Shown here: piece by piece, positions 31,831-41,917 of the stretch | How the letters are laid out: each line of letters starts with the position of its first letter | How positions within the stretch are numbered: position 1 is the stretch's first letter | Source: Holophagales bacterium UBA2201 | GTDB taxonomy: Bacteria; Acidobacteriota; Thermoanaerobaculia; UBA2201 | Reading direction: 5' to 3' | Assembly (NCBI GenBank): GCA_002327305.1 | Contig: DCUZ01000025.1 | Coordinates: 1-61,750 of the forward strand | Length of the DNA: 61,750 bases | Notes under the pieces: generated by a model | Databases searched by the model: none | Seen by the model: only the letters and a program-made list of their open reading frames with translations | Told to the model about the DNA's origin: nothing | Program-made: the position numbers and the translations under genes

Positions 31831-34800
31831 ATGATCATCCTCCACGCCTCCTGGCTGGACCGGCGCCTCCTTCTGTGGGGTGAGCAATCCGTTCCGGCCT
31901 CCGGTGCGGTCCGCCCGCGCCGGGGACGGCCGTCGGCATCCGTTCAAGCCAAACCGCTCCCCTTCGGTGTGGAGGGGGAATGCGTTGAAAAGGCAATCAA
32001 CCCTGGCCCGCCGCGATGGACGCGCACCGGGCCGGGGCCCCGTGCCACCTGGGCCTGGCTTCCCACCGTCGGAGGGCAAGCGGTCCCCTCCAGCCCTTTG
32101 ATCGGACCCTTGCCCGAGGAGGGGACGGCCGCCCTCCTGCCCTGGCAGATCGCGGCCCTTCCCATGGAGGGGGCCTGGGCGGAAGACCTGCTGGTGCGCT
32201 CCGCGGAGCGGGAACTGCTGGAACACGGCCTGCTGGCCGGAGCCGATCTGCGGGCCTGGGCCGCGCTGTCCGGATTCGCCCGGGAATTGGCGGCGCGCCA
32301 GGCGTGCCTCCCCGGCTGTGAGTCCACGCCGAACGGATGGGCCGCCCGATGGCACCCCCTCCTGGCGGGAGAGGACGGAGAGCGGTTCGAAGCGCTGGTC
32401 CGGGCGCTCCCGCCCTCGGCGACCTGCCTGACGGAGAAAGGATGCGCCCAAGCGCCCGCCGGTCGGTCGGGGGAGGCGGCGAAGGCATTTCTCACCGCCG
32501 TTCTGGACGTCCGTATGCGTCAGCTCCTGCCGGCGGTGGGCGGCGGCCCCGTGGACAGCGTCCATGACGCCTGGCTCCAGGCTCTGCGGGGCGATTCCCC
32601 CCTTATCCGATGGAAGGACGCCCAGGCCCTCTCCCTGTTCGCCGACCAGCTCGCCCGCTGGCAGCGCCCCATCCGCCTGGAGACCCAGACCGGCCTGCGG
32701 CTCAATTTCCGGTTGGAGGAACCCGAACCGTCTCCCCGTCCCGGAAAACGGGCCGCCGCGCCGTGGCGCCTGCGCTACCTGGTCCAGCCGCTCGAGGACC
32801 GCAGTCTGCTGGTCCCGGTGGGGGAGGTGTGGAAATCGCGGGGCCTGGCGTTTCGGGCCTTGGGGAGGGGCGCCGGGGAGGTGCGGGAGTGGCTCCTGGC
32901 GGCCCTGGGACAGGCGGCGGCGCTCTGCCCTCCGGTGGCGGCCAGCCTGGAACGGCGGGAGCCGGGGGAGGTGGAGTTCGACGATGGGGCGGCGCACCGG
33001 TTCCTCACCCAATTCGCCCCGGCCCTGCGCGCCTCGGGGTTCGGCCTCCTCCTTCCGGCGTGGTGGACGGGGCGCGGCGCCCGCCCGGCCCTGACCCTGC
33101 GGGCCCAGGTCAAGAGCCCCAAGATGGCCGGCGCCGGCGGGCTCACCCTGGCCGCCCTGGTTCAGGTGAACTGGACGGTGATGATGGGCGGCCAACCCCT
33201 CTCCGCCGGGGAACTGGCGGCCCTGGCCGAGTTCAAGGCGCCCCTCGTCCGGTTCCGCGGGGAATGGATGGAACTGGACCCGGCCACCCTCGGCGAGGCC
33301 GCCGCCCTGCTGGGACGAAGGGGGAAGGAATCCCTCGCCGCCGGGGAGGTCCTGCGCATGGCCCTTTCGGGGAGGCGCGGAGAGCGGGGATCGGTCGTGG
33401 AGGAGGTGGAGGCCGACGGGTGGATCGGGGAGATGATGGGGCGCCTGCGCGGCGAGGGTCGCTACCGCCCGGAGGAGCCGCCCAACGGATTCGACGGCAC
33501 CCTGCGTCCCTACCAGGAGCGCGGCTACTCCTGGCTGGCTTTTCTGCGGCAGTGGGGCCTGGGGGCGTGCCTCGCCGACGACATGGGGCTGGGCAAAACC
33601 ATCCAGACCCTGGCCCTGCTTCAGCGGGAGTGGGAGCGCGGGGAAAAGCGGCCCGTTCTGCTGGTCTGCCCCACCTCCGTGGTGCAGAACTGGGTCCGGG
33701 AGGCGGCGCGGTTCACCCCCGGGCTGAAAGCGCTCGTCCACCATGGGACGGAACGGGGCAGGGCGGCGGCCTTCGCCCGGACCGCGCGCGCCCATCCCCT
33801 GGTCGTCACCAGCTATGGCCTCCTCCACCGGGACCTCGACGCCATCCGCAAGGTGCGGTGGGCCGGCGTGATCCTGGACGAGGCGCAGAACATCAAGAAC
33901 CCGGAGACCCGGCAGTCCAAGGCCGCCCGATCGGTCCCGTCGGACTACCGGATCGCCCTCACCGGGACCCCGGTGGAAAACCATGTGGGGGACCTCTGGG
34001 CCCTGATGGAGTTTCTCAATCCCGGCCTGCTGGGGACGCAGACGGCCTTCCGGCGGGACTTCTATCTGCCCATTCAAATGGAAAAGGACGCCGGGGCCGC
34101 CGGCCGCCTGAAGGCGATGACGGGGCCTTTCGTCCTGCGGCGCCTCAAGACCGACCCGTCGGTCATCAGCGATCTTCCGCAGAAGGTGGAGATGAAGGAG
34201 TACTGCACCCTCACCCGGGAGCAGGCCGGCCTCTACGCCGCGGTGTTGAAGGAGGCCGAGGAGGCCCTGGAGGGGACCGAGGGGATCTCCCGCCGGGGGC
34301 TCATCCTGGCCACCCTGTCCAAGCTGAAGCAGGTGTGCAACCACCCCGCCCAATTCCTCAAAGACCACAGCCCCCTCGACGGCCGATCGGGCAAGCTGGC
34401 CCGTCTGACGGAACTGCTGGGCGAGGCGATGGAGGAAGGGGACCGGGCGCTGGTGTTCACCCAGTTCGCCGAGATGGGGGAACTCCTTCGGGCGCACCTC
34501 CAGGACGCCTTCGGCCGCGAGACGCTGTTTTTGCACGGGGGGACCCCGCGGGTCCGGCGGGACCGGATGGTGGAGCGGTTCCAGACCGATCCCGACGCCC
34601 CGCCCGTCTTCATCCTCTCGCTCAAGGCGGGCGGCACCGGGCTCAACCTGACCCGGGCCAACCATGTCTTCCACTTCGACCGCTGGTGGAACCCCTCGGT
34701 CGAAAACCAGGCCACCGACCGGGCCTTCCGGATCGGCCAGCACCGGCGGGTGCAGGTCCGCAAGTTCGTCTGCGCCGGCACCCTCGAGGAGCGCATTGAC

Positions 34801-34929
34801 GACATGATCGAGAAAAAACTGGCCGTGGCCGGACAGGTGATCGGCGCCGGCGAGTCGTGGCTGACGGAACTCTCCGACCGGGACCTGAAGGCGGTGTTCG
34901 CCCTGAGCCGGACCGCCGTGGAGGAATGA
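31831..34929 (+). CDS. SNF2-family DEAD/DEAH-box helicase
   Basis: 1032 residues. The C-terminal ~480 residues form a SNF2 motor: DDMGLGKT (Walker A Lys589), DEAQ (683-686), LTGTPVENHVGDLWALMEFL, LKQVCNHPAQF, VFTQFAEMGELL and the arginine-finger box NPSVENQATDRAFRIGQ. The N-terminal half contains the bacterial SNF2-associated region (LRLNFRLEEPEP ... LSAGELAALAEFKAPLVRFR, GEWMELDP). These double-stranded DNA translocases are found as a pair with a SWIM zinc-finger protein, as here. The stop is followed one base later by the SWIM gene start. Role in DNA repair or defence is not established. Confidence 0.9.
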   Translation: MIILHASWLDRRLLLWGEQSVPASGAVRPRRGRPSASVQAKPLPFGVEGECVEKAINPGPPRWTRTGPGPRATWAWLPTVGGQAVPSSPLIGPLPEEGTAALLPWQIAALPMEGAWAEDLLVRSAERELLEHGLLAGADLRAWAALSGFARELAARQACLPGCESTPNGWAARWHPLLAGEDGERFEALVRALPPSATCLTEKGCAQAPAGRSGEAAKAFLTAVLDVRMRQLLPAVGGGPVDSVHDAWLQALRGDSPLIRWKDAQALSLFADQLARWQRPIRLETQTGLRLNFRLEEPEPSPRPGKRAAAPWRLRYLVQPLEDRSLLVPVGEVWKSRGLAFRALGRGAGEVREWLLAALGQAAALCPPVAASLERREPGEVEFDDGAAHRFLTQFAPALRASGFGLLLPAWWTGRGARPALTLRAQVKSPKMAGAGGLTLAALVQVNWTVMMGGQPLSAGELAALAEFKAPLVRFRGEWMELDPATLGEAAALLGRRGKESLAAGEVLRMALSGRRGERGSVVEEVEADGWIGEMMGRLRGEGRYRPEEPPNGFDGTLRPYQERGYSWLAFLRQWGLGACLADDMGLGKTIQTLALLQREWERGEKRPVLLVCPTSVVQNWVREAARFTPGLKALVHHGTERGRAAAFARTARAHPLVVTSYGLLHRDLDAIRKVRWAGVILDEAQNIKNPETRQSKAARSVPSDYRIALTGTPVENHVGDLWALMEFLNPGLLGTQTAFRRDFYLPIQMEKDAGAAGRLKAMTGPFVLRRLKTDPSVISDLPQKVEMKEYCTLTREQAGLYAAVLKEAEEALEGTEGISRRGLILATLSKLKQVCNHPAQFLKDHSPLDGRSGKLARLTELLGEAMEEGDRALVFTQFAEMGELLRAHLQDAFGRETLFLHGGTPRVRRDRMVERFQTDPDAPPVFILSLKAGGTGLNLTRANHVFHFDRWWNPSVENQATDRAFRIGQHRRVQVRKFVCAGTLEERIDDMIEKKLAVAGQVIGAGESWLTELSDRDLKAVFALSRTAVEE

Positions 34930-34930
34930 G

Positions 34931-35809
34931 ATGAGGCGCCGCCGTTCAACATGGGACGGGTTCTCGTATTACCGGCCGGAGCCGCCGAAGGCGGTCAAGG
35001 GCGGCATCCGGGCCCGTTCCCAGCGGGGCGCCTTCGCCTCGCAATGGTGGGGGCGCCGGTGGATCGCCACGCTGGAGGGGTTCTCCATCGGGGCGCGCCT
35101 GGGGCGGGGCCGCTCCTACGCCCGGGGCGGCCAGGTGGCCGACCTGACGATCGAGCCGGGCCGGGTCACCGCCGCGGTGCAGGGGACCCGGTCCAAGCCC
35201 TACGCCGTGGAGATCCGCCTGAAGGTGCTGACGCAGGCCCAATGGGGGGAGGTCCTGGCGGCGCTGGCCGAACAGCCCATCCAGGCGGCCCGTCTCCTCG
35301 CCGGTGAGATGCCGCCCTCGTTCGAGGAGCTCTTCCAGGGGCTCCATTTCTCCCTGTTTCCGGCCCGGCAGGACGATTTGAAGACCCAATGCTCCTGTCC
35401 CGACTGGTCCAACCCCTGCAAGCACATCGCCGCCGTTTATTACCTCCTGGGCGAGGCCTTCGATGGGGACCCCTTCCTCCTGCTCAAACTGCGCGGGATG
35501 GAGCGTGAGGCCCTCTTTGCCCGCCTGGGGACGGCCGGGTCCGGGCCGAGGGAGAGGGAGGTCGAGCGGGCGGCGGAAACCGCGGAGCCCCTTCCCGCCG
35601 ATCCCGCCGCTTTCTGGCGGGGGGCCCCCGCGGCGGACGGGCCGTGGATCCCGGGCGCCCCCGCCCCGGTGAACGCCGCCGCCGTCAAACGCCTCGGTCC
35701 CTTTCCCTTCTGGCGCGGCCGGGAGGATTTCATGAATGCCATGGAGAGGTTATATAATGAGGCCGCCGCCGCACTGGCGCGCGATCCCGGGGAGACCCCC
35801 CATTCTTAG
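34931..35809 (+). CDS. SWIM zinc-finger protein, partner of the SNF2 helicase
   Basis: 292 residues. The SWIM motif CxCxnCxH is visible as CSCPDWSNPCKHIAAVYYLL (around residues 155-175). The N-terminus has the family pattern WWGRRWIATLEGFSIGARLG. SWIM domains bind DNA or proteins. The C-terminal ~100 residues are Pro/Ala-rich and probably flexible. The ATG lies one base after the helicase stop, so the two are cotranscribed and coupled. This pairing is common in bacteria but its biochemical role is unknown. Confidence 0.88.
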   Translation: MRRRRSTWDGFSYYRPEPPKAVKGGIRARSQRGAFASQWWGRRWIATLEGFSIGARLGRGRSYARGGQVADLTIEPGRVTAAVQGTRSKPYAVEIRLKVLTQAQWGEVLAALAEQPIQAARLLAGEMPPSFEELFQGLHFSLFPARQDDLKTQCSCPDWSNPCKHIAAVYYLLGEAFDGDPFLLLKLRGMEREALFARLGTAGSGPREREVERAAETAEPLPADPAAFWRGAPAADGPWIPGAPAPVNAAAVKRLGPFPFWRGREDFMNAMERLYNEAAAALARDPGETPHS

Positions 35810-35822
35810 CCAAGGAGATCCC

Positions 35823-37346
35823 ATGTCCCCCACCTCTTTATCTGCCAAGAAAAAAACAACGGGCCCGGTGCCGCTGTACACCCTCGAGATCCGACTCACC
35901 GACGGGCCCATGGAAGATGCATTTCTGGAGGCCAATCCCGAGATCGTCCGCACCATCCAGATCAGGGGCAATCAAACCCTCCTCGACCTGCACAGGCTGA
36001 TTTTCAACGCCTTCGACCGGGAGGAGGAGCACTGGTTTGAATTCCAAATCGGAGGGGATGACTTCAATGATCCGGCCGCTCGCCGGTTCGGAATCCCCGG
36101 TGATTGTGAAGGCGACGAGGAGGATGGAAGGTTGGAGGACGCCGAAGCGACCCGGCTCGCCGCCCTGGGGCTGGCGGTGGGGCAGACCTTCGATTACTGG
36201 TTCGATTACGGCGATGATTGGATGCACGCGATCACCGTTACCGCCGTCGCCCCGAAGGCCCCCAAGGGGAATTTCCCTTCCGTGGTGGGGCGCGTCGGCG
36301 CCAGCCCGCCGCAATACCCCGAGTGGGAGGAGGAGGAAACAGACGCCGAGATCGTCCCCCTGTTCTCTGAACCGTTCGCCAAGGCCGGCAAGCCGCCCAA
36401 GGCGGTGTTAGAATTCCTGGCCGACCGGCGTGCCATGGAGAGCCACGCGATGGCCCTTCAGGAGATATGCAATAGCATCGAGTGCGGCTCGTTCGAAGAG
36501 GCCCAACGGGCCATCAATGACAAACTTGATAAGGGCGGCCAGCCCGTCTGGGAGCCCCGCACCCCCGTCGAGCGGGCCCAGGCCAGGATGTTCGACGCTT
36601 TCGCCGCCAAGGGCAAGAAGCGGATCAAACTGGCCCGGGAGGCCCTCGCCATCAGCCCCGACTGCGCCGACGCCTATGTCCTGCTGGCCGAGGAGGAGGC
36701 CGACACGCTGGAGGAGGCCCTGGCCCTTTACGAACAGGGGGTGGAAGCCGGGAAACGGGCGCTCCCTCCCGAATATTTTCAGGAACATGTCGGGATGTTC
36801 TGGGGGCTCGTCGAGACGCGCCCCTTCATGCGGGCCCTCGCCGGAGCGGCCGACTGCCTCGCGGAGTCGGACCGCCGGGCGGAGGCCGTCGCCCATTGGC
36901 GGGAAATGCTCCATCTCAATCCCGACGACAACCAGGGCATGCGGGTCCCCCTTCTCATTGCCCTGTTGGAGGCGGGCGACGACGCGGGAGCCCGGCGGTT
37001 GATCAAGCAATACGAAAAGGACTACTCGGCCGCCTGGATGTGGTCGCGCCTCCTCCTCACCTTCCGCACCCAGGGGCCGGGAAAGAAGACGGATGCCGCC
37101 TTCCTCGACGCCATGGCGTGCAACCCGCATGTCCCACGATACATGATGGGGATCTCCCGGATCCCCGACAAGCTGCCGGACCTGTATTTGCCCGGTGGCG
37201 AAGAAGAGGCCATGATCTATGTCACCGAGTCGGCCGGGGTCTGGCTGGAGAACCGGCCCGCGTTGCATTGGCTGGTGGACCGGGGCGGCCAGCTCCTGGA
37301 GGAAAACCTTCCTACGGAACCGTCCAACCGCCCCCGGCGCCGGTAG
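35823..37346 (+). CDS. pRiA4b ORF-3-like domain protein with TPR-like C-terminus
   Basis: 507 residues. Residues ~15-165 match the plasmid pRiA4b ORF-3-like fold: VPLYTLEIRL, TLLDLHRLIFNAFDREEEHW, FEFQIGGDDFND and FDYWFDYGDDWMHAITVTAV. The rest is helical with TPR-like repeats (LAREALAISPDCADAYVLLA). AAGGAG precedes the ATG at 35823. It follows the SWIM gene by 13 bases and probably extends the same operon. The domain is frequent on plasmids and in IS elements, but its function is not known. Confidence 0.8.
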   Translation: MSPTSLSAKKKTTGPVPLYTLEIRLTDGPMEDAFLEANPEIVRTIQIRGNQTLLDLHRLIFNAFDREEEHWFEFQIGGDDFNDPAARRFGIPGDCEGDEEDGRLEDAEATRLAALGLAVGQTFDYWFDYGDDWMHAITVTAVAPKAPKGNFPSVVGRVGASPPQYPEWEEEETDAEIVPLFSEPFAKAGKPPKAVLEFLADRRAMESHAMALQEICNSIECGSFEEAQRAINDKLDKGGQPVWEPRTPVERAQARMFDAFAAKGKKRIKLAREALAISPDCADAYVLLAEEEADTLEEALALYEQGVEAGKRALPPEYFQEHVGMFWGLVETRPFMRALAGAADCLAESDRRAEAVAHWREMLHLNPDDNQGMRVPLLIALLEAGDDAGARRLIKQYEKDYSAAWMWSRLLLTFRTQGPGKKTDAAFLDAMACNPHVPRYMMGISRIPDKLPDLYLPGGEEEAMIYVTESAGVWLENRPALHWLVDRGGQLLEENLPTEPSNRPRRR

Positions 37347-37423
37347 GCCGCCCCATCGCCCGGCGGTGAGAATTGCAAGGGGGATGCAGTCGTCGTCCGA
37401 CCCAGAATGCCATGGTTCTGGAG

Positions 37424-37445
37424 CGTCCTCAGCGCGCTGAGGACG
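37424..37445. repeat. Perfect 22-base palindrome upstream of the defence island
   Basis: CGTCCTCAGCG followed directly by its reverse complement CGCTGAGGACG. It has no U-tract on either strand, so an operator or a weak terminator are both possible. It lies in the 317-base gap between the pRiA4b-domain gene and the PLD helicase, which otherwise holds no gene. The helicase ribosome site (GAGAGGAGGG) closes the gap. Confidence 0.6.
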
Positions 37446-37663
37446 GCCCCTTGCGCCTATCGGTTTCCCTGTTGAGATCCGGACACATCTTGTCCTTTTA
37501 TCCGACCATAATGTGAAAGGAGCCTCGCCTTGACCCACCCCCGCGGGGGGAGTATCATGGAGGCGGCATCAGACCCTAAAGTACTGGCAAGGAGGGATAT
37601 AGTGGCTATAGCGTGGCCCCCCGGAGTGTCTTCCCCACCTCGCGTTGGAGTGGGAGAGGAGGG

Positions 37664-40600
37664 ATGACCAAGCCCGGCTCTGATCTGTTCATTGTAGACA
37701 ACAGCGATACGGACTGGAAAGTCCGAGCTTATCTTTCCGACTGGTGCGAGCTTTCCAAGGCCATCGACATCGCCACGGGCTACTTTGAGATCGGTGCCCT
37801 CCTGGGGCTCCAGGAGAAGTGGCAGGCCGTGGACAAGATCCGGATCCTGATGGGGGACGAGGTCTCCCGTCGCACCCAGCGGCTCTTCGTCGAAGGGTTA
37901 AAGAAGATCGAGTCAACGCTGGACGAAAGCATTGAGAAGGAGAAGCTGAAGAACGACTTTTTGGAGGGCGTTGAGGCCATCGTCGAGGCCATCCGGTCGG
38001 GCAAGATCGAATGCCGCGTCTATCGCAAGGACAAATTCCACGCCAAGGCCTACATCACCCACGGCCGGGCGGCCGTCATCGGTTCCTTCGCCCTGGTGGG
38101 CTCCTCCAATTTCACCTTTCCTGGCCTGAGTGAGAACATCGAACTCAACGTCCAGATCAGCGGCCCCCAGGTCGGCCTTCTCCAGGAGTGGTACGAGCGC
38201 CATTGGAACGAGGCCGAGGACATCACGCCGGACATCCTGCGCGCCGTCGAGCGCCACACCAGCCCGCACACCCCCTTCGAGGTCTATTTCAAAGCCCTGT
38301 ACGAATTCTTCCAGGGGCGCGAATTGGAGCCGGACGAGTGGGACGAGCGCGACTCGTGCGTCTTCAAGATCCTGGATCAATACCAGCGGGACGCCTACCG
38401 CAACCTCATGAAGATCGCCGATAAGCATGGGTTGGCCTTCCTGTGCGACGGGGTGGGATTGGGCAAAACCTTTGTGGGGCTCATGCTCATCGAGCGGCTG
38501 GTCTTCAAGGAAGGCAAGCAGGTGGTCCTCCTGGCCCCCAAAGCGGCCAAAGAGGATGTCTGGGGTCCGGCATTCTGCGATCACCTTCCGACCGCGTTCA
38601 GCGATTTCATCAATATCGTCTCCTACAGCCACACCGACCTCCAGCGCACGGGCGACTGGCCGCGCAGGATCGCCCTGACGCTGAAAGGGGCCGACGCGGT
38701 CATCATCGACGAGGCCCACAACTTCCGCAACCCGGGGATCAAGGGCGAACGGATCAAGGCCCCGTCGCGCTATCGCATGCTCCAGAATTATCTCCAGCAG
38801 GAAGGGCGGCCCAAGAAACTGTTCCTCCTCACCGCCACCCCGGTCAACAACTCCATCCATGATTTCCGGCATGTCGTCGAACTATACACCGGAGAGCGCC
38901 AGGACCATTTCGGCGCCACCCTGGGCATCCACAGCCTGCGGGCGCATTTCATCCAATTGGAAAAGGCCATCCTCAAGCGTCTCGTGCAGGGGGAGGGGGC
39001 CGATATCCTGACCGAAAAGGACATCAGGGCGGTGGAGGATATTCTCAAAACCGACAAAATATTCGACGCCCTGGTGGTCCAGCGCAGCCGCACCTATGTC
39101 AAGGAGAGCCAGATCCTCCACGGCGGCAACGGGGCCATTTTTCCGGAGCGTGAGCGGCCCCAGGTGGCGCCGTACAAGTTGAAGGCCGTTTATGGCGATC
39201 TCCTGGAGAGCGTCCGTATTGCGTTCCAAAAGGAAAACCCTTTGTTTGTCCTGGGTGTGTATTATCCATTGAACTACTGGAAGGGGGACAAGAACAGCGA
39301 GGAATACAAAGAGTTCGATGAAGGCCGGCAGAAACAGGTGGTCATGCTCATTCGGACCCTCTTCCTCAAGCGGTTCGAAAGCTCCGCCAAGGCCTTCGAG
39401 GGCTCCTGCTACCGCCTGCTCCAAAAGCTCCTGGCCTGGGTGACCGTCCACGCCGAAGGAGAGCACGAACAGAAGCGCCTCACCCGGTGGAAAGCCAAGC
39501 ACGCGGCCCTGATCGGCTACATCCACGAGCATCAGAGGGAGCTTTGGCCGGATGAAGCGGAGGAGGACCAGGCCGAGGAATTTCTTTCAGAGGACCTACT
39601 AAACTCCATCGATAAGCTTGATTCTGCCGAGTTCGATGTGGGCGCCATCCTCGACGATACCTACGACGACCTCGACCAGTTGGCCGACTTCCTCCGCGAG
39701 GTGGCCAAGGTCAAGCCGGAAAAGGACGCCAAGCTCAAGGCCCTCATCAACCTGCTGAAAAAAGACCCGGTGCTCAGCACCCAGAAGGTCCTCATTTTCA
39801 CCGAATTCGCCGACACCGCCCGCTACTTGGAGCAGGAATTAGGGAAAGCCGGCATCGAGGGACTCCATCGCATCGACGGCGGCAGTCCGTCGAGGCAACG
39901 ACGGGAGGTGTTGAAGCGCTTTTCCCCCTATTACAACGGGACCAGCACGGCGGAGCTGACGGATCAGGGCAAGGAGGAGATCCGAGTCCTCATCAGCACC
40001 GATGTCCTCTCCGAGGGCCTCAACCTGCAGGACGCCACCCGCCTCATCAACTACGACCTCCACTGGAACCCCGTGCGCCTGATGCAGAGGATCGGCCGCG
40101 TGGACCGCCGCCTCAATCCCGCCGTCGAGGCCCGGATGCTCGCCGACCATCCCGAACTCAAGGACCTCCGGCGCCAAGTGGCCTTCTGGAACTTCCTCCC
40201 GCCGGAGGAATTGGACGACCTCCTGCGCCTCTTCCAACGCGTCACCCGCAAGGTGCTGGTCATCTCCCGCACCCTCGGCATCGAGGGGCGCTCCCTCCTG
40301 CGGCCGGACGACGACTTCGACCCCATCCGGGAATTGAACGAGCAATGCGACGGCGCCAAATCGGACGCCGAAGTCCTGCGCCTCGAATACGACGCCCTGG
40401 TCCGCCAACACCCCGACCTCGCCGGCCGCCTGGCCGATCTTCCGCTGAAGCTGTTTTCCGGCAAGGCCCATCCCAGCCCGGGGACCAAGGGGGTATTCTT
40501 CTGCTTCCGCGTCCCCGGGCCGGATCCCGCCCTTACCGAAGTCGAGCCGGGGAAACCCCGCTGGAGCGCGAGCGCCGGGTCCACGGTCTGGCTGTATCAC

Positions 40601-40816
40601 GATCTGGACGGGGACCGGACGCTGACCGACCCCGGCGCAATCGCCGACGCCATCCGGTGCGCCCCCGACACCCCGCGCCATTGCTCGGCAGAGCGGGCCA
40701 AGCTGGCCGACCTCCGCAAGAAGGTCGAGCGCCAGGTGGTCCAGACGGTCCTGAAAGGCCTCAACGCCCCCGTCGGCGTCAGCCCGGTGCTGAAGTGCTG
40801 GATGGAGCTGTCGTGA
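37664..40816 (+). CDS. PLD nuclease-SNF2 helicase fusion of a defence/restriction system
   Basis: 1050 residues. The N-terminal domain is phospholipase D-like, with a single HKD half-site: His126-x-Lys in FHAKAYITHGRAAVIGSFAL, then VGSSNFTFPGL. A SNF2-type motor follows: Walker A GVGLGKT (263-269), DEAH (349-352), LLTATPVNN, LIFTEFADTARYLEQELGKA and LMQRIGRVDRRLNP. PLD-SNF2 fusions accompany adenine methyltransferases in restriction-like defence loci, where the PLD domain is a candidate nuclease. The ATG at 37664 is chosen for its GAGAGGAGGG. The stop overlaps the truncated DUF1016 gene. A decayed second copy of its 3' end lies at 42771. Confidence 0.88.
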   Translation: MTKPGSDLFIVDNSDTDWKVRAYLSDWCELSKAIDIATGYFEIGALLGLQEKWQAVDKIRILMGDEVSRRTQRLFVEGLKKIESTLDESIEKEKLKNDFLEGVEAIVEAIRSGKIECRVYRKDKFHAKAYITHGRAAVIGSFALVGSSNFTFPGLSENIELNVQISGPQVGLLQEWYERHWNEAEDITPDILRAVERHTSPHTPFEVYFKALYEFFQGRELEPDEWDERDSCVFKILDQYQRDAYRNLMKIADKHGLAFLCDGVGLGKTFVGLMLIERLVFKEGKQVVLLAPKAAKEDVWGPAFCDHLPTAFSDFINIVSYSHTDLQRTGDWPRRIALTLKGADAVIIDEAHNFRNPGIKGERIKAPSRYRMLQNYLQQEGRPKKLFLLTATPVNNSIHDFRHVVELYTGERQDHFGATLGIHSLRAHFIQLEKAILKRLVQGEGADILTEKDIRAVEDILKTDKIFDALVVQRSRTYVKESQILHGGNGAIFPERERPQVAPYKLKAVYGDLLESVRIAFQKENPLFVLGVYYPLNYWKGDKNSEEYKEFDEGRQKQVVMLIRTLFLKRFESSAKAFEGSCYRLLQKLLAWVTVHAEGEHEQKRLTRWKAKHAALIGYIHEHQRELWPDEAEEDQAEEFLSEDLLNSIDKLDSAEFDVGAILDDTYDDLDQLADFLREVAKVKPEKDAKLKALINLLKKDPVLSTQKVLIFTEFADTARYLEQELGKAGIEGLHRIDGGSPSRQRREVLKRFSPYYNGTSTAELTDQGKEEIRVLISTDVLSEGLNLQDATRLINYDLHWNPVRLMQRIGRVDRRLNPAVEARMLADHPELKDLRRQVAFWNFLPPEELDDLLRLFQRVTRKVLVISRTLGIEGRSLLRPDDDFDPIRELNEQCDGAKSDAEVLRLEYDALVRQHPDLAGRLADLPLKLFSGKAHPSPGTKGVFFCFRVPGPDPALTEVEPGKPRWSASAGSTVWLYHDLDGDRTLTDPGAIADAIRCAPDTPRHCSAERAKLADLRKKVERQVVQTVLKGLNAPVGVSPVLKCWMELS

Positions 40817-41220
40817 CGAAAGCGAAGAGGCAAGCGTTAAGCGTGAGCAAGCCGAAGAGGGGAGCTGTCGCGATAACAACCGGCCCGGCAAGGGGAGCGG
40901 AAATGCGACTGCTGAAGGAGGTTCGCACCCTAATTGAACAAGCCCGGGCCACCGTCGCGGTGGCCGTCAATGCGGGACTCACCATGCTGTACTGGCAGAT
41001 CGGTGCGCGCATCAGGCAGGATGTTCTCCGTGAATCGCGGGCGGATTATGGAAAGCGGATTATCGCCGCACTGGGGCGACAATTGGAGGTGGAGTTTGGA
41101 CGGGGCTTTGAGGAAAAGAACCTTAGAAGGATGGTGCAGTTCGCGGAGGCGTATCCGGATGTAGGGATTGTCGCCGCAATGACGGATATGACTCCTCGCC
41201 GACGGAAATTATCCGAGTGA
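40813..41220 (+). pseudogene. Truncated DUF1016 (YhcG-like) nuclease gene
   Basis: The frame begins with GTG overlapping the helicase stop (GTGA) and encodes the DUF1016 N-terminal domain: MLYWQIGARIRQDVLRESRA, then DYGKRIIAALGRQLEVEFGR and GFEEKNLRRMVQFAEAYPDV. After VGIVAA the family sequence is lost and the frame stops, so the PDDEXK nuclease half is missing. It differs in sequence from the full DUF1016 at 42843, so it is not a simple duplicate. Whether the ~135-residue product is made is unknown; an antitoxin-like remnant role cannot be excluded. Confidence 0.75.
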
Positions 41221-41332
41221 TGGCCGTTCAGTACAATCCCACTCTCCATGCTATAATCCATTGCGAAATTGCTCCCCGTTCGACATGCCGAAAGGCCCGG
41301 GCGGGGTTATTTTTTCCGATGATTGAGGCGGA

Positions 41333-41917
41333 ATGATGAAAAAGGAAGAAGAAAAGACGCATGGCCTGGTTCCGATAGAGCGGATTCAACACGCGATATT
41401 ACAGATGCGTGGACAGAATGTCATATTGGATCGCGACCTGGCCGTGCTCTATGGGGTTCCGACCAAAGTGTTGAAGCAGGCGGTCCGGCGCAATCTGGCG
41501 CGATTTCCAGACGATTTCATGTTTGTGCTGTCCCCGCTTGAATTCTCGGTTTGGAGGTCACAATTTGTGACCTCCAGTGCGGATCGCAAGGGGCTCCGCC
41601 ACCCCCCGATGGCGTTTACGGAGCAGGGTGTAGCGATGCTCTCCGGGATTTTGAACAGCCCGAGGGCCATCCATGCCAACATTGCCATCATGCGCGCATT
41701 CGTGCAGTTGCGGAGGATGCTGGCCTCCCATGCCGACCTGGCCAGGAAATTGGATGAACTGGAGAGGAAATACGATAGACAGTTTCAGGTAGTCTTTGAT
41801 GCAATCCGGGAATTGATGCGTCCACCAACGGGTGCCCGGAAGGAGATCGGCTTCAAAGTCAAAGAAAAATCAAGCACTTACGGTACCAGGAAAGGCCCTA
41901 AGGCCCATGCCCGCTAA
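41333..41917 (+). CDS. ORF6N-domain DNA-binding protein
   Basis: 194 residues. The ORF6N domain is clear: IRGQ-like IQHAILQMRGQNVILDRDLA, VLYGVPTKVLKQAVRRNLAR, FPDDFMFVLSPLEF, then HPPMAFTEQGVAMLSGILNS and AIHANIAIMRAFVQLRRMLA. A C-terminal coiled coil follows (LARKLDELERKYDRQFQVVF). Such proteins are common in phages and defence islands. The gene starts ATGATG after a GAGGCGGA ribosome-like site. Its end overlaps the next gene by 11 bases. A TATAAT at 41252-41257 with a weak -35 may drive it. Confidence 0.88.
   Translation: MMKKEEEKTHGLVPIERIQHAILQMRGQNVILDRDLAVLYGVPTKVLKQAVRRNLARFPDDFMFVLSPLEFSVWRSQFVTSSADRKGLRHPPMAFTEQGVAMLSGILNSPRAIHANIAIMRAFVQLRRMLASHADLARKLDELERKYDRQFQVVFDAIRELMRPPTGARKEIGFKVKEKSSTYGTRKGPKAHAR

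Noticed and set aside
31564..34743. A 1059-codon minus-strand frame antisense to the SNF2 helicase
   Set aside because: The plus strand carries all helicase motifs in order; the antisense product is low-complexity Gly/Arg/Pro/Gln.
41281..41325. GC-rich stretch followed by TTATTTTTT before the ORF6N gene, possible terminator
   Set aside because: The complementary arms are only about five bases with a long loop, too weak to call.
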